The translations under genes and the position numbers were made by a program. DNA of 64,000 nucleotides from Verrucomicrobiia bacterium (GTDB lineage Bacteria > Verrucomicrobiota > Verrucomicrobiia > Limisphaerales > CAIMTB01), in assembly GCA_019634625.1 (NCBI GenBank), contig JAHCBA010000015.1, forward strand, positions 78,129-142,128, written 5' to 3'. Each line of letters opens with the position of its first letter. Position 1 is the stretch's first letter. Below are positions 17,211 through 29,100 of the stretch, piece by piece. The notes below the pieces were generated by a model. That model made no database searches, was not told the DNA's origin, and worked only from the letters and a program-made list of their open reading frames with translations.

Positions 17211-20200
17211 ATGCGTGCACCCATCGCGCCCCGCCGGAAAGGATTCCCCGTTGTCGCTGTCGCTTGCGCTGCCCTGACCTTCCTCGTCGCCTCCAGCCCC
17301 CGGGCCGCCGATGCCTGGTCTCCCGCCAAGGGGCCCCTCCTCACCCGCTGGGCCGCTGACGTCCATCCCGACCGGGTTCACCCCGAATACCCGCGCCCCC
17401 AGCAGACCCGTCCCGACTGGCTCAACCTCAATGGTCTCTGGGACTACTCGATCGCCCCCAGGGACGCCTCCCAACCCGGGGCCTGGGACGGCCGGATCCT
17501 GGTCCCCTTCCCCATCGAGTCCGCCCTCTCGGGCGTCGCCAGGTCCGTCGGCCCCGACCAACGCCTCTGGTACCGCCGCACCTTTGAACGACCGATCGCC
17601 TGGAATGACCGTCGCCTCCTCCTCCACTTCGGCGCCGTGGATTGGGAAACCACGGTCTGGGTGAACGGCCGGGAAATCGGTTCCCACCGCGGCGGCTATG
17701 ACGCCTTCTCCTTCGACATCACCGAGGCGCTCCGGCCGACCGGCCCCCAGGAACTCGTCGTCGCCGTCTGGGACCCCTCCGACGCCGGCTATCAGCCTCG
17801 CGGCAAACAGGTTCGTGAGCCCCACGCCATCTGGTACACCCCCACCACCGGGATCTGGCAGACCGTGTGGCTGGAACCGGTCCCCCACACCGCCATCGAG
17901 TCCCTGCGCATCACCCCCAACTACGACGAAGGCACCGTCACCCTCGAAGCCCGGATCCGTTCCTGGGAAGAATCCCCGGCTCCCGCTTCGGTCCGGTTCG
18001 TCGCCCTCGAGGGCAACCGCCGCGTCGCCTCCGAAACCGCCCGCGTCCTTCCAGGCGCCGACGGCTCCCCCGCCATCGCCCGCGCCACCCTCACCCTCCC
18101 CGATCCCAAGTCATGGTCGCCGGACTCCCCCTTTCTCTACGATCTCCGCGCCGTCCTGCGCCGCGACCGTCGCCCCGTGGACCGCGTCGCCTCCTACTTC
18201 GGCCTCCGCAAGATCGAACTCGCCCAGGATGCCGAAGGCACGCCCCGCCTCTTCCTCAATGGCGAACCCCTTTTCCAGTTCGGCCCTCTCGACCAGGGCT
18301 TCTGGCCCGACGGACTCTACACCGCGCCCACCGACGAAGCCCTGCGCTACGACATCGAGGTGACCCGCCAGTTCGGGTTCAACATGGCCCGCAAGCACGT
18401 CAAGATTGAACCGGCCCGCTGGTATTACTGGGCCGACCGCCTCGGCCTCCTCGTCTGGCAGGACATGCCCAGCGGGGACCGCTACATCGGCAGCCGCGAC
18501 CCCGACATCACCCGCTCCCCCGAATCCGGAGCCCAGTTCGAAGCCGAACTCCGCGCCATGGTGGACGGCTTCTACAACCATCCCTCCATCGTCATGTGGG
18601 TCCCCTACAACGAAGGCTGGGGCCAGTGGGACACCTGCCGCATCGCCGACCTCGTCCGCTCCTGGGACCCCACCCGCCTCGTCAACAGCGCCTCCGGCTG
18701 GACCGACCGCGGCTGCGGAGACGTCCACGACATCCACGCCTATCCCGGCCCCGCCGTGCCCCCCGTCGAAGCCCGGCGCGCCGTGGTCCTCGGCGAATTC
18801 GGCGGCCTCGGCCTCCCCATCGCCGGCCATACCTGGCAGGACGAGCGGAACTGGGGCTATCGCAGTTACACCACCCGGGAAGACCTCACCGAAGCCTACC
18901 TCGCCCTCATCCGGAAACTCCATCCCCTCACCGGCACCCCCGGCCTGGCCGCCGCCGTGTACACCCAGACCACCGATGTCGAAATCGAGGTCAACGGTCT
19001 CCTCACCTACGACCGCGCCATCCTCAAGTTCGACCCCGCCCTCCTCGCTCCCATCCACCGCACCCTCTACACCCCGCCCGAACCGCGCCAGCAGACCGAC
19101 ACCACCCAGCTCATCCCGCCCTCCACCCCGCTCGTCGTCTGCGATCCCTACTTCAGCATCTGGTCCCCCGCCGACCGTCTCGCCGACGAAGACACTGTCC
19201 ATTGGACCGGCCGGCCCCACCGGCTGACCGTCCTCGCCCGCATCGACGGTCGCACCTTCCGTCTGCTCGGCCCCAACCCGCCGGAACTGCCGCCCCTGCC
19301 CCAGACCGCCCTGGAAGTCCTGCCCACCCGCACCATCGCCACCTTCGCCGGCGCCGGAGTCGAAATCACCCTGACCTTCCTGACCCCCATGCTGCCGGAG
19401 GACCTTGACCTCCTCTCCCGTCCTGTCACCCACGTCACCTGGGACATCCGGGCCACCCGGGCCGCACCGCGCCGCGTTCAGTTGCTCTTCGAAGCCGCGG
19501 CGGAAATCGCCGTCCACGAACCCCGTCAGGAAGTCCAGTGGTCCACCGTCCAGGCCGGAACCGTTTCCGCCCTCCGCGTCGGCACCACCCACCAACCCGT
19601 CCTCGCCCGGCGCGGCGACGATGTCCGCATCGACTGGGGCCACCTCTACCTCGCGGCCGCGGACTCCCAGCAGCCGACATTGCGCATCCTGCCCACCCAC
19701 GCCGCCCGCGCCGCCTTTATCCAGGGTGGCCAGATCCCCTCCGCCGGGCCTGAACCGGCTCCCGCGTCCGCCGCCACCGCCCCCGCAGGCTTCGCCCACT
19801 TCGACCTCGGCCTGGTGGGCCCCGAACCGCAGTCCCGATGGCTCCTGCTCGCCTACGATGACGAATACTCGATCCAGTACATGAAGCGGAACCTCCGTCC
19901 GTACTGGCGCCGGGATGGCACCGACGCCGCCGCCCTGCTCGAACGTTCCGCCGCCGAACATGACTCCCTCGTCGCCCGATGCCGCGCCTTCGATGACGAA
20001 CTGATGTCCGATCTCACCCGCGTCGGCGGGCTGCCCTATGCCCAACTCGCCGCCCTCGCCTACCGCCAGGGCTTCGCCGCCAGCAAGTTCGTCGCCGACG
20101 ACCACGGCCAGCCCATCTCCTTCTCGAAGGAGAACTTCAGCAACGGCTGCATCGGCACCTCGGATGTCTTCTATCCCATGGCGCCCCAGTTCCTTCTCTT

Positions 20201-21608
20201 CGGCTCCTCCGCCGCCCGGTCGTTCCTCGTGCCCTTCATGAACTACGCCGTCAGCGAACGCTGGAAGTTCCCCTTCGCCCCCCATGACCTCGGCACCTAT
20301 CCCCACGCCAACGGCCAGGTCTATGGCGGCGGCGAACACTCCGAGGAAAACCAGATGCCCGTCGAGGAATGCGGCAACCTCCTCATCCTCATGGCCGCCG
20401 TCGCCCACCTCGAAGACAGCGCTGAATTCGCCGAACCCTGGTGGCCCACCCTCACCCGCTGGGCCGGATACCTCCGCGAACACGGCTACGACCCCGCCCA
20501 TCAGCTCTGTACCGACGACTTCGCAGGGCACCTCGCCCGCAATGTCAACCTCAGCGCCAAGGCCATCGTCGCCCTCGGCGCCTTCGCCCAACTCGCCGAT
20601 CGTCGCGGCGATTCCGCCCTCGCCGCCGAATACCGCGAGGTCGCCCGCACCTTCGCCGCCCGCTGGGTCGAAGACGCCCGCGACCCCACCCATTACCGGC
20701 TCACCTTCGACCGCCCCGGCACCTGGAGCCAGAAGTACAACCTCGTCTGGGACCGTCTCCTCAACCTCAACCTGTTCCCCGACTCCGTCCGCCGCCTCGA
20801 GATGGACCACTACCTCAGTGTCCAGAATGCCTACGGTCTCCCCCTCGATAACCGGGCCGATTACACCAAGCTCGATTGGATCCTCTGGTCCGCCACCCTG
20901 ACCCGCGACCGCTCCGACTTCGAGGCCCTGGTCGATCCCGTCGTCCGCTGGCTCAACGAAACCCCCCAGCGCGTTCCCATGAGCGACTGGTACGACACCC
21001 GCAACGCCCGCCAGATCGGCTTCCAGGCCCGTCCCGTCGTCGGCGGCGTCTTCCTCGAAATGCTCTACCACCCGGAACTCTGGTCCAAATACGCCAGCCG
21101 CGACCGTACCCGCGCCACCGGCTACGCCCCCATGCCCGTCCCCCCGCGTGTCATCCCCGTCCTCCCCACCGCCCGCGATGAAGCCCCCCCGTGGCGCCAC
21201 ACCACCCGACGGCCCCAGGCCCATTGGATGGACCCCGGCTTCGACGACGCCTCCTGGGAACTCGCCCCCGCCGGTTTCGGCACCCGCGGCACCCCGGGCG
21301 CCATCGTCCGCACCGAATGGAACACCCCCAACATCTGGATCCGTCGCACCTTCGATCTCCCGTCCGACCTCCCCACCGACGGGCTCCACCTGCACCTCCA
21401 CCACGACGAGGACGTCCGCGTGTACCTCAACGGACGCCTCATCCTCGAACGGTCCGGTTACACCACCGACTACGAGACCATCCCCCTCACCCCCGCCGCC
21501 ATCGAAGCCCTCCGGCCTGGCCTCAACATCCTCGCCATCCACTGCCGCCAGACCGGCGGCGGCCAGTACATCGACGCCGGCCTCGCCCGCGTCGAGTTCG
21601 TCCGCTGA
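17211..21608 (+). CDS. Exported GH2 glycosidase fused to GtaA-type glutaminase
   Basis: A 1465-aa protein with a signal peptide (FPVVAVACAALTFLVASSPRAA). Residues ~45-600 are a GH2 enzyme: sugar-binding domain (WLNLNGLWDYSI, GAVDWETTVWVNGREIGSHRGGYD), Ig-like domain, and TIM barrel with the acid/base Glu in MWVPYNEGWGQWD and the likely nucleophile Glu in VLGEFGGLG. From ~630 the glutaminase A set follows in order: DUF4964 (VVCDPYFSIWSPAD), DUF5127, DUF4965 (YDDEYSIQYMKRNLRPYWRR, FSKENFSNGCIGTSDV) and DUF1793 (HDLGTYPHANGQVYGGG, QMPVEECGN). Residues ~1340-1465 are a galactose-binding-like beta-sandwich (FDDASW...NIWIRRTFDL). It could strip glycans and deamidate glutamine from extracellular polymers (inference). 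The gene stands alone; the start is the first ATG before the signal peptide. Confidence 0.88.
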   Translation: MRAPIAPRRKGFPVVAVACAALTFLVASSPRAADAWSPAKGPLLTRWAADVHPDRVHPEYPRPQQTRPDWLNLNGLWDYSIAPRDASQPGAWDGRILVPFPIESALSGVARSVGPDQRLWYRRTFERPIAWNDRRLLLHFGAVDWETTVWVNGREIGSHRGGYDAFSFDITEALRPTGPQELVVAVWDPSDAGYQPRGKQVREPHAIWYTPTTGIWQTVWLEPVPHTAIESLRITPNYDEGTVTLEARIRSWEESPAPASVRFVALEGNRRVASETARVLPGADGSPAIARATLTLPDPKSWSPDSPFLYDLRAVLRRDRRPVDRVASYFGLRKIELAQDAEGTPRLFLNGEPLFQFGPLDQGFWPDGLYTAPTDEALRYDIEVTRQFGFNMARKHVKIEPARWYYWADRLGLLVWQDMPSGDRYIGSRDPDITRSPESGAQFEAELRAMVDGFYNHPSIVMWVPYNEGWGQWDTCRIADLVRSWDPTRLVNSASGWTDRGCGDVHDIHAYPGPAVPPVEARRAVVLGEFGGLGLPIAGHTWQDERNWGYRSYTTREDLTEAYLALIRKLHPLTGTPGLAAAVYTQTTDVEIEVNGLLTYDRAILKFDPALLAPIHRTLYTPPEPRQQTDTTQLIPPSTPLVVCDPYFSIWSPADRLADEDTVHWTGRPHRLTVLARIDGRTFRLLGPNPPELPPLPQTALEVLPTRTIATFAGAGVEITLTFLTPMLPEDLDLLSRPVTHVTWDIRATRAAPRRVQLLFEAAAEIAVHEPRQEVQWSTVQAGTVSALRVGTTHQPVLARRGDDVRIDWGHLYLAAADSQQPTLRILPTHAARAAFIQGGQIPSAGPEPAPASAATAPAGFAHFDLGLVGPEPQSRWLLLAYDDEYSIQYMKRNLRPYWRRDGTDAAALLERSAAEHDSLVARCRAFDDELMSDLTRVGGLPYAQLAALAYRQGFAASKFVADDHGQPISFSKENFSNGCIGTSDVFYPMAPQFLLFGSSAARSFLVPFMNYAVSERWKFPFAPHDLGTYPHANGQVYGGGEHSEENQMPVEECGNLLILMAAVAHLEDSAEFAEPWWPTLTRWAGYLREHGYDPAHQLCTDDFAGHLARNVNLSAKAIVALGAFAQLADRRGDSALAAEYREVARTFAARWVEDARDPTHYRLTFDRPGTWSQKYNLVWDRLLNLNLFPDSVRRLEMDHYLSVQNAYGLPLDNRADYTKLDWILWSATLTRDRSDFEALVDPVVRWLNETPQRVPMSDWYDTRNARQIGFQARPVVGGVFLEMLYHPELWSKYASRDRTRATGYAPMPVPPRVIPVLPTARDEAPPWRHTTRRPQAHWMDPGFDDASWELAPAGFGTRGTPGAIVRTEWNTPNIWIRRTFDLPSDLPTDGLHLHLHHDEDVRVYLNGRLILERSGYTTDYETIPLTPAAIEALRPGLNILAIHCRQTGGGQYIDAGLARVEFVR

Positions 21609-21685
21609 ACCGGCGGCAACCGGACCGGGCCCGACAACACCCGAACGGCGGGAGGGATCGATCGCGCCAAAGCACCCTGCGGGCA

Positions 21686-21704
21686 GGGCACGACACCCGT
21701 GCCC
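21686..21704. terminator. Candidate terminator hairpin between convergent genes
   Basis: GGGCACG (21686-21692), 5-nt loop, CGTGCCC (21698-21704): a perfect 7-bp stem in the 166-bp gap between two convergent stop codons. No T-run follows on either strand, so efficient intrinsic termination is uncertain. Confidence 0.4.
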
Positions 21705-21774
21705 ACCCACCCGCGGGCGCTCCGAGGGACGGTGCGCCCCGACCCAGCGCCTTCGCCGGTTCGTTTTTCCTCCC

Positions 21775-22899
21775 TCACCTCGACCGCAATCGGAAGAACA
21801 CTGCTTCGCTGGTTCCCGGCAGTTCGACCGACATCATGGCGCCCTCAAGCACCGCCTCCCTGGCCACAGGATTGAACGGCCCACTGACCTGTGTTGCCGA
21901 CTCCGTCACGAATCCCGGGCCACACACGGACGCTGGCCAGCGAAGGCGCACCCCCTCGCCGGTACGCACCCATTCGATCGTCGGCACCTCAACAGGTTTC
22001 GGGATCAGCAGCACCTCCGGCAACGAACTCACCGCGGGCACCTCCAGCACGCGATCCGGGACAGGCTCGTGACAGTCGCTGCGAACGTGGAGCGTGTAAG
22101 TCCCTGCGGTCAGGTTCGTGAACGCAAACCCTCCCTCGCCATCCGTCGACAATTCCAACGTCGTGTCGCCCGGACCCGTCAGCGTGATGGTCACACCCAC
22201 CCCCGGCGTTCCCGAGACACCCCCGGTGCGGACGGTGCCCCGAACTTCGAAGCGGGACGGCGCGGGCCCCGGATCCACCCCGCTGAACCGGCTCAATTCC
22301 CACCCGCCATTCTCGAACCCGCTGAAGGCCAGCCGCACCGGCCCGATGCCCGGGGCCAGGTGCCACTCCTCGACATCGCCGAAGTCATCCAGCCGGAGAA
22401 CCAGACAGTTCTGGAAGGTCCCTGCCGGCGTCGTGACGGTCGCCGTGGTCGAGATGACCGTGTACTCCGACTCGAAGTACGGGTCCCATAGGAAGTAGCG
22501 TTCCCCAACCCTGGGGTTCGCGGGCAGATAGAGCACATCGGCCTCATGATACTCGCCCGTCAGCCCGTCGTGGGTCCGCAACTGCCAGACGTTCCCGTCC
22601 GTGTCCTGAGCCAGCCAGGAGAGCTGGTCCGCGTCGATCGATCGCCTTGAGCGCGCCTTGAGGCAGGCCACCCCGTCCACCGTCTCAACCGCCAGCGCCT
22701 CCATGGAAAGCCCGATGCCCCGCGCATCCCCGAAGCCGGTGAACGTCAGCGACGTCCCGACCCGCCAGGCGCCGTAGGGGTGGGTCAACATTGCGGAGTT
22801 CGGACCGAAAGTGGCGGCAGACGCCGTCCAGACGGCCCCCAGCCCGAGGGCGACCAGGCTTGATCGCAGTTTACCAGTGAGTGTGTGGATGCGTTTCAT
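21775..22899 (-). CDS. Secreted protein with carboxypeptidase-regulatory-like domain
   Basis: A 374-aa exported protein of unknown function. The ATG at 22899 starts a standard Sec signal (MKRIHTLTGKLRSSLVALGLGAVWTASAA). Frames further upstream add about 96 unrelated residues. Residues ~30-210 form an unrecognised domain with many Trp/Tyr/Phe and a segment on conversion of dates or values (DLYLPANPRVGERYFLWDP-type). Residues ~225-300 fit a Cna-B/carboxypeptidase regulatory beta-sandwich (VRGTVRTGG...GVTITLTGPGD...GGFAFTNLTAGTYTLHVRS). The last ~60 residues match the C-terminal domain shared by other secreted proteins here and end VFFRLRSR. It is downstream of the Calx-beta giant on the same strand but separated by 209 bp, so it may have its own promoter. 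Confidence 0.8.
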   Translation of the reverse strand: MKRIHTLTGKLRSSLVALGLGAVWTASAATFGPNSAMLTHPYGAWRVGTSLTFTGFGDARGIGLSMEALAVETVDGVACLKARSRRSIDADQLSWLAQDTDGNVWQLRTHDGLTGEYHEADVLYLPANPRVGERYFLWDPYFESEYTVISTTATVTTPAGTFQNCLVLRLDDFGDVEEWHLAPGIGPVRLAFSGFENGGWELSRFSGVDPGPAPSRFEVRGTVRTGGVSGTPGVGVTITLTGPGDTTLELSTDGEGGFAFTNLTAGTYTLHVRSDCHEPVPDRVLEVPAVSSLPEVLLIPKPVEVPTIEWVRTGEGVRLRWPASVCGPGFVTESATQVSGPFNPVAREAVLEGAMMSVELPGTSEAVFFRLRSR

Positions 22900-23108
22900 G
22901 GCAATGGTCGATGATGAGTGACTGCACCGGGATCGCAAAATCGTCGGAGACATGAGCGGGCTCCTTTGCTGCACAGCGGGGTATCCATGGGCTGGATGTC
23001 CCGATGTCCGTCGCGGATCCCGCCCCACCCCGGGCCAACCGAGCGAAACAACACGGATCTGCGGAAGCTCATCGAAGGATCCCGCCGGATCCACCGCCTT
23101 GCAGCCTT

Positions 23109-26100
23109 TCACTCGCCCCCTCCCGTCACGTGGCGCGCCCGGTAAAAGCCCGCGGCCGTGCCCGGCTCGGCGACGATCGGGATCCACGTCGTCTCCACCT
23201 CGCTCCGGAACTCACCGACAGTCCGCCACGGACTCCCCTCCCCGATGAGCGCCTCAGCGCGCTCGATGAGATACCGCCACCCGACTGGACCCCGCACGCC
23301 CAACCGCATGCCGCCCCCGACGTCCCGCGTCACCAGCAGTTCGATTCCCCCGACCTCCACCTCCCACCGGGCCAGGTTGGTCTCGTCGAAATACTCGTTG
23401 TTCCCACGCACCGATACCTGGCTTGTCGCCAGGCCCGGCCGCGAAACCCTCCCGATCACCCGGATCTCGTTCACCGATGACCTGGCAAGGTGTCCCATGT
23501 GGAAGACCAGTGTCCCACCGCGCCACTCGAGACGGCCCTGCCGGTACTCCGCATGCAGGAATTCCACGTTCGGCGGGAGTTCGTGGGTCACGACGACGCC
23601 CACGCCCTCGCACTCCCCACCGTGGCGCACGGTCACCGTATAGGCGATTTCGTCCCCGGCCCGCACCACTCCGGATGGCCCGTCCATTTCCACCGCCAGA
23701 CTCAACGCCCCGCACTCCAGACACCGGATCAGCCAGCAGACCGCGTTCTGAAACAGCGCCTTCCGATTGAACTGCCCCGCCGGATCGTCCCCGCGCGCCA
23801 CCAGGAAGTGCTGCCGCACCGTTCGCGTCTGTCCGTAGTCCACCTCCTGAAACCCCGGATGAATCACCAGCACTTCCGACTCCCCGGCGCGCCCCAGGGT
23901 CTCCGACTCGGGATCGACATTGGTCACCACCTCCAGGCCGCCGGGATGCTCGATCCACTCCTCCAACACCCCGAAGTGCCCGTGACGGATGGCCTCATAC
24001 TCGACCGAACTGTCAAGGATGATCCGGCCCGCGCCCGTGCGACCCTGCACCGGCCCGGCCTGCACCAGGGACTGCCACGCCACCCGGGCACTGCCCGTGA
24101 GCGCCTCACCCGATGACCCCAACCGCTCCCCGATCAGATACAGCGGCATGCCCTCAGCGTGCAGGCGGGCGAACAACTCGGCCTGAACTCCGGTGAGGCC
24201 GGGTTCGCCAAGATCGTTCCAGATCACCAGCCGGAAGGGACGCAACGCCTCGAAATCCGCCGTCGCCTCGTCAAACACCACCGGACACAACCCCATGTCC
24301 CACAGGTACGCCTCCATCAATTCGATCTCCGAACCCTCCCCGTTCCCGACAATCGCCACGTCTCCCGCGAGAGGCCGCACCACCACACATACCGGTTCCG
24401 ATACCGTCATCGCGCCGTCCCGACAGTACGCCACCGCAGTGAAGCAGTAGTCCCCAACCGGCACTTCCTCCCAATCGACCGCGAATGGGCTGGACCGGAC
24501 AACGGCCAGTGGCATCGACCCCACATGGAACTCGACCCGTTCGATCCGGTCGGCGTCGCCGTCCCCCGGCGTGGCCGCCAGGTGAAGCGTCGAGCCCGGC
24601 GCATAGCAGGCCCGATCCCGCGGCGCCACCACGGTCAGAAACCGGGGACACTCCGTCCCGCCTCCGCCCGTGCGGTCGTCGTCCACGATGGTCCCCAACC
24701 CCCGGTCGATCCGGAACGTGGCGTGGCTCGCCCGGACGAGCCGCACTTCGAACCGCTCGTCCTCCTCCTCGAGGGTGTCTCCCAGGACCTCGACCCGGAT
24801 CTGCGCTCCCGTCTCTCCCGGTCGAAACCGGAGCGTCCCGGACGTCGCCCGATAGTCCAGGCCCGCCGTCGCACTGGTCGGCCCGGGCGGCAGGTCGGCG
24901 GTCGCATAATCCACGGTCACTTCAAAGCCGCTCGGTCCCGACAACCGAACCGAAAACACGGCGTCCGTCATTCCCTCGTCCCCTTCGATGACGCTGACGG
25001 AATCCACCGACAACTCGGGGGGCGGATCGTCATCCACAATCGTCCCCACCGCCTGCACCCGGCCCGGCATCGCGCCCTCCCACTCCAACAACTCCACATG
25101 AAACGTCTCGTCGGGCTCATCCAACCGGTCCCCAATGATCTCCACCGGAAGGGTCGCCGTAGTCCGCAGCGGCTCGAACCGCAACGTTCCCGCGGCAGCC
25201 CGATAGTCGAGCCCCGCCAAAGCCGACCCGTTCCCTGTGCGGTAGCGCACCGACACGGGAAAACTGCTCGGATTGCTCAAGGCGACACCGAAGGCCGCCA
25301 CCGTCGTCCCTTCATCCCCCTCGGGCACCCGGACATCGGCCACTTCCAGCGTCGGCATCGGGTCGTCATTCACGATCGTCCCCACGGCGCGGTCCCGGCC
25401 GAACCGCGCGTTGCGCACCTCGCTCAACCGCACCTCGAACGTCTCGTCGTGCTCGTACACCCGGTCCCCCAGCACCGGCACCGACACCGTCCGCAGCACC
25501 TCGCCCGGCTCGAACAACACCGCCCCCGCCCGCGCCAGGTAATCCTCCCCGGCCCGTGCCGTCCCATCCGCGGTGCTGTAGTCGGCCCGCACGGTGAAGC
25601 GGTTGGGCGCCGTCAACCGGACCTCGAAGACCGCGTTGGTCGTGCCGTGATCGCCCTCAAGCACCCGCGCATCGGCGATCGACACGACACCCGGATCCTC
25701 GTCGGTGATGGTCACCCTTCCCACCGGCCGGATCAGACTCGCATGCTCGGGCTCGGACAGGTCCACGAAGAACCACTCGATGCCCTCATCGAAGGTGTTC
25801 CCGCTCACCACCACCTCCACCCGTCCTCGTGTCTCCCCCGCCGGCATCTCGACCACGCCGGCCCGCGTCTCGTAATCCGTCCCCGAACTCGCCGTCCCGT
25901 CCCGCGTCGCATACCGCACCCGAACGTCCCGCTCGCCCGGTGACGACAACGTCACCTCAAGGATCGCCACCGCGGCCCCTTCTCGCCCCACGTTCACCTC
26001 GACGTCCCCGATCGACAGCCCCGGCGGATCGTCATCCAGAATCGTCGCCGTCCCCCGCCCCCTGGCCACCGCCGCCCCCTCGGACCGGCTCAACTGCACC

Positions 26101-29100
26101 TGGAAGAATTCCGTGGGCTCGTCTTCCGCATCGTCCAGAACTTCGATCGACAACCGCAATTCGGTGGTCCCCGACGGAAACCGCAGCGTGCCCGACGCCG
26201 GAACATAGTCCCTTCCGGCCACCGCCGTGCCATCGAGCGTCGCGTAGTCCACTGTCACCTCCCGCCCGGAAGGGGGATGCAACCGCACCGTGAAGACCGC
26301 CCGGGCGCCAGGTCCCTCGGTGACGGTCACATCGTTGATGGACAGGCCAGGCGGCGGGTCCACCCGGTTGGCGATGACCACCAGGTTGTTGCCGGGCACC
26401 GGATCGGCCGTCCCCGACTGCACCTGCCCGAGGTAGATCAGGTTCCCAAGGCGCACCGGTTCGACCTCCAGCGCCATGGCGACGCTCTCGCCCGCCCGCA
26501 GCAACGGAATCGAAACGACCACATCCCGGTTCGTAACCGTCACTTCTCCCGCCGGACTGGTTGCCGCCACCAACGGCACGCCGTCAGGAAGCCGGTGCAG
26601 CACCTGCACCCGCTCGGCCTCGCCCGGACCGAGATTCTCCAGGACCAGGGCGTACGTCAGCAGACCCCCAAGCGTCACCGGCTCCGGCGTGCCGTTCCCC
26701 GTCAGCCGCAGGTCCGCCTGCGTGCAGCAGGTCCATTGCCCGCCCGACTCCCGCCCCAAAACCAGTTCATACGGCAATGCCCCCAGGGAACGGTCGCCGT
26801 CCGCCACCTCCAGCCACAGCGTCAGGCGTTCCCCGCATCCGCCCATCGCCTGAAGCGTGAAGGGCCGGCTCACCGCCCCCCCGCCCACCCCGACCCCGCC
26901 GTACGACTGCGCCCCAGAAAGGACGGTCACCCGCCCGGTATCCCGCAGGCGCGCCGTCAGGTTGCCGATCGGACCCAACCCCCGATTCACCAACGCCAAC
27001 TGCAACGTCACGGTCTCGCCCGGGTCCACCGCGCCGTTGGCAGGCACGCATTCCTCCGCCATCAGCGCCCAGCCCGCCGCCTCGGGACGACCCAGGTAGT
27101 CGTCGTTGACGATCGTTCCGGTCCCCTGGCTCACCGCCAGGACCGCATTCACCGGATCGCTGAGCCGCACATGGAAGATCTCATCCAGTTCGGGCAGGTC
27201 GTCGCCATGCACCGTCACCGCAATCCGCTGTTCGGTGGTCCCCGGCGCCCATTCAAGCTGCCCCGAGGTCAGCACATAGTCGCTCCCGGCCACCGCCGTC
27301 CCGTTGGCCGTCGTGTACGTGACCCCGACCGCACGACGGCTGGGCACCGTCAACCGGACCGTGAACACCGCCTGCGTCGTCGTCCCCGACCGACCTTCGA
27401 CCACCCGCACATCGTCGATTGTGATCGAGGGCACGATCCCGTCGAAATCCAGGATCGTTCCGGTGGCGTTCGTGCGGCTCAGGGTCGCGTTCTCCGGCCG
27501 GCTCAACACCAGGTGGAAGGTCTCGTCCGGTTCCGTCACCGTGTCCCCCAGCACCCCCACCCGGATCTGGGCCTCCGTCTGTCCCGCTTCGATCATCAAC
27601 ACCCCGGAGGTCGCCTCATAATCCAGCCCGGCAATGGCTGTGCCGTTGGCCGTTGCATAGGCCACCGACACCCGCCGGCCGATCGGAACCTCCAGGCGCA
27701 ATGGGAAAACCGCCTCCGTCCGACCCCCGTCCGGCGGTTCCTCCACCGTGACATCCTCAACCGTCAACGCGGGCACATCGTCATCCAGGATCGTGCCCGT
27801 CCCGATGCCGCGCCCCTCGGCGATGACCGCGTTGACGGGATCCCTCAGCACAACCCGGAAGGTCTCGTCCGCCTCCACCAGCCGATCTCCCAGCACCGGC
27901 ACCATCACCGTCGCGGTCGTCGTTCCCGGCGCGAAGGTCAGCGGCCCCTGTGTGCGAACATAGTCCACACCCGCCATCGCCGTGCCGTCCGCCGTCTCGT
28001 AATCCACCGTGACCGTCCGCCCGCTGCCCGGCTGCAACCAGACTGTGAATACCGCGTTCGTGGTCCCGGTGTCCCCTTCCCGCACCGCCACATCCCCGAT
28101 CGACAGCCCCGTCGGCGCCAGCACCCGTGTCGCCACCACCGCCACGTTGTCGTTCGGGTTCGGATCGTTCTCGACGCTTCCCACCCGGAAGATCGCGATG
28201 CGATCCCCGGGACTTTCCGGCACCCCCACCACGATCACCTGGGCCCCTTCCCCGGGTTCGATCCGCCCCAACGCGCAACGCAACAGATCCCCCTCCAGCT
28301 CGCATCCCCCCTGCGTCGCCTCGAACGAAATCAGCCGCACGCCGGCCGGAATCCGATTCGTCAGCCCCACCGCCGTCGCCGGAAGCGGCCCGCGATTCGC
28401 CACCTCGGCCACATACGTCAGCGGTTGTCCGACCTCCACGGTCTCCGGCACACCGGGCACCGCGACGCCGACATCCGCCGTCCGGCAACACACCCATCGC
28501 CCGCCCACCAGGGTCCCCAGGGTCAGCCGGAACACCACGTTCGTCAGCGGCACGGTCCCCTCCCTCAACTCCATCCGCGCCTCCACCACCCCGCCGCACT
28601 CCCCGTCCACCCGCAGCGTGAACGGCCGCGACACTTCCGGCCCGCGCGCCTCCAACCTCCCGAATGGCTGCGGCCCGCTGATCGGCGTGACCCCTCCCCC
28701 TTCCACCAGGCGCCCGATCAGATTCGTCGTCGGGATGCTCCCCACATTCGCCAGCGCGAAGTTCACCGTCACGGTCTCCCCCGGATCGATCGCCCCATTC
28801 GCCGGAAGACAATCCTCGACGATCACCGACGTTCGTACCGGCACCACGACCACCACCAGATCGTCATCCACGATCGTCCCGATCCCCTGCTGCCGCCCCA
28901 GCGTCGCCCGCACCGGATCGCTCAACCGCACGAAGAACATCTCGTTCGGCTCCGGAATGTCGTCTCCCAACACCGTGACGGTCACCGGCAGGGCCACAGT
29001 CCCCGCCGGAAACGTCAGCAGCCCCGTTGCCCTCCGATAGTCCTCCCCTTCGGTCGCCGTGCCGTCCGCCGTCTCGTACCGCACTGTCACCGTCTCGCAA

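Noticed and set aside
18111..21710. 1199-aa open frame antisense to the GH2/glutaminase gene
   Set aside because: Same composition artefact; the plus-strand frame carries catalytic motifs.
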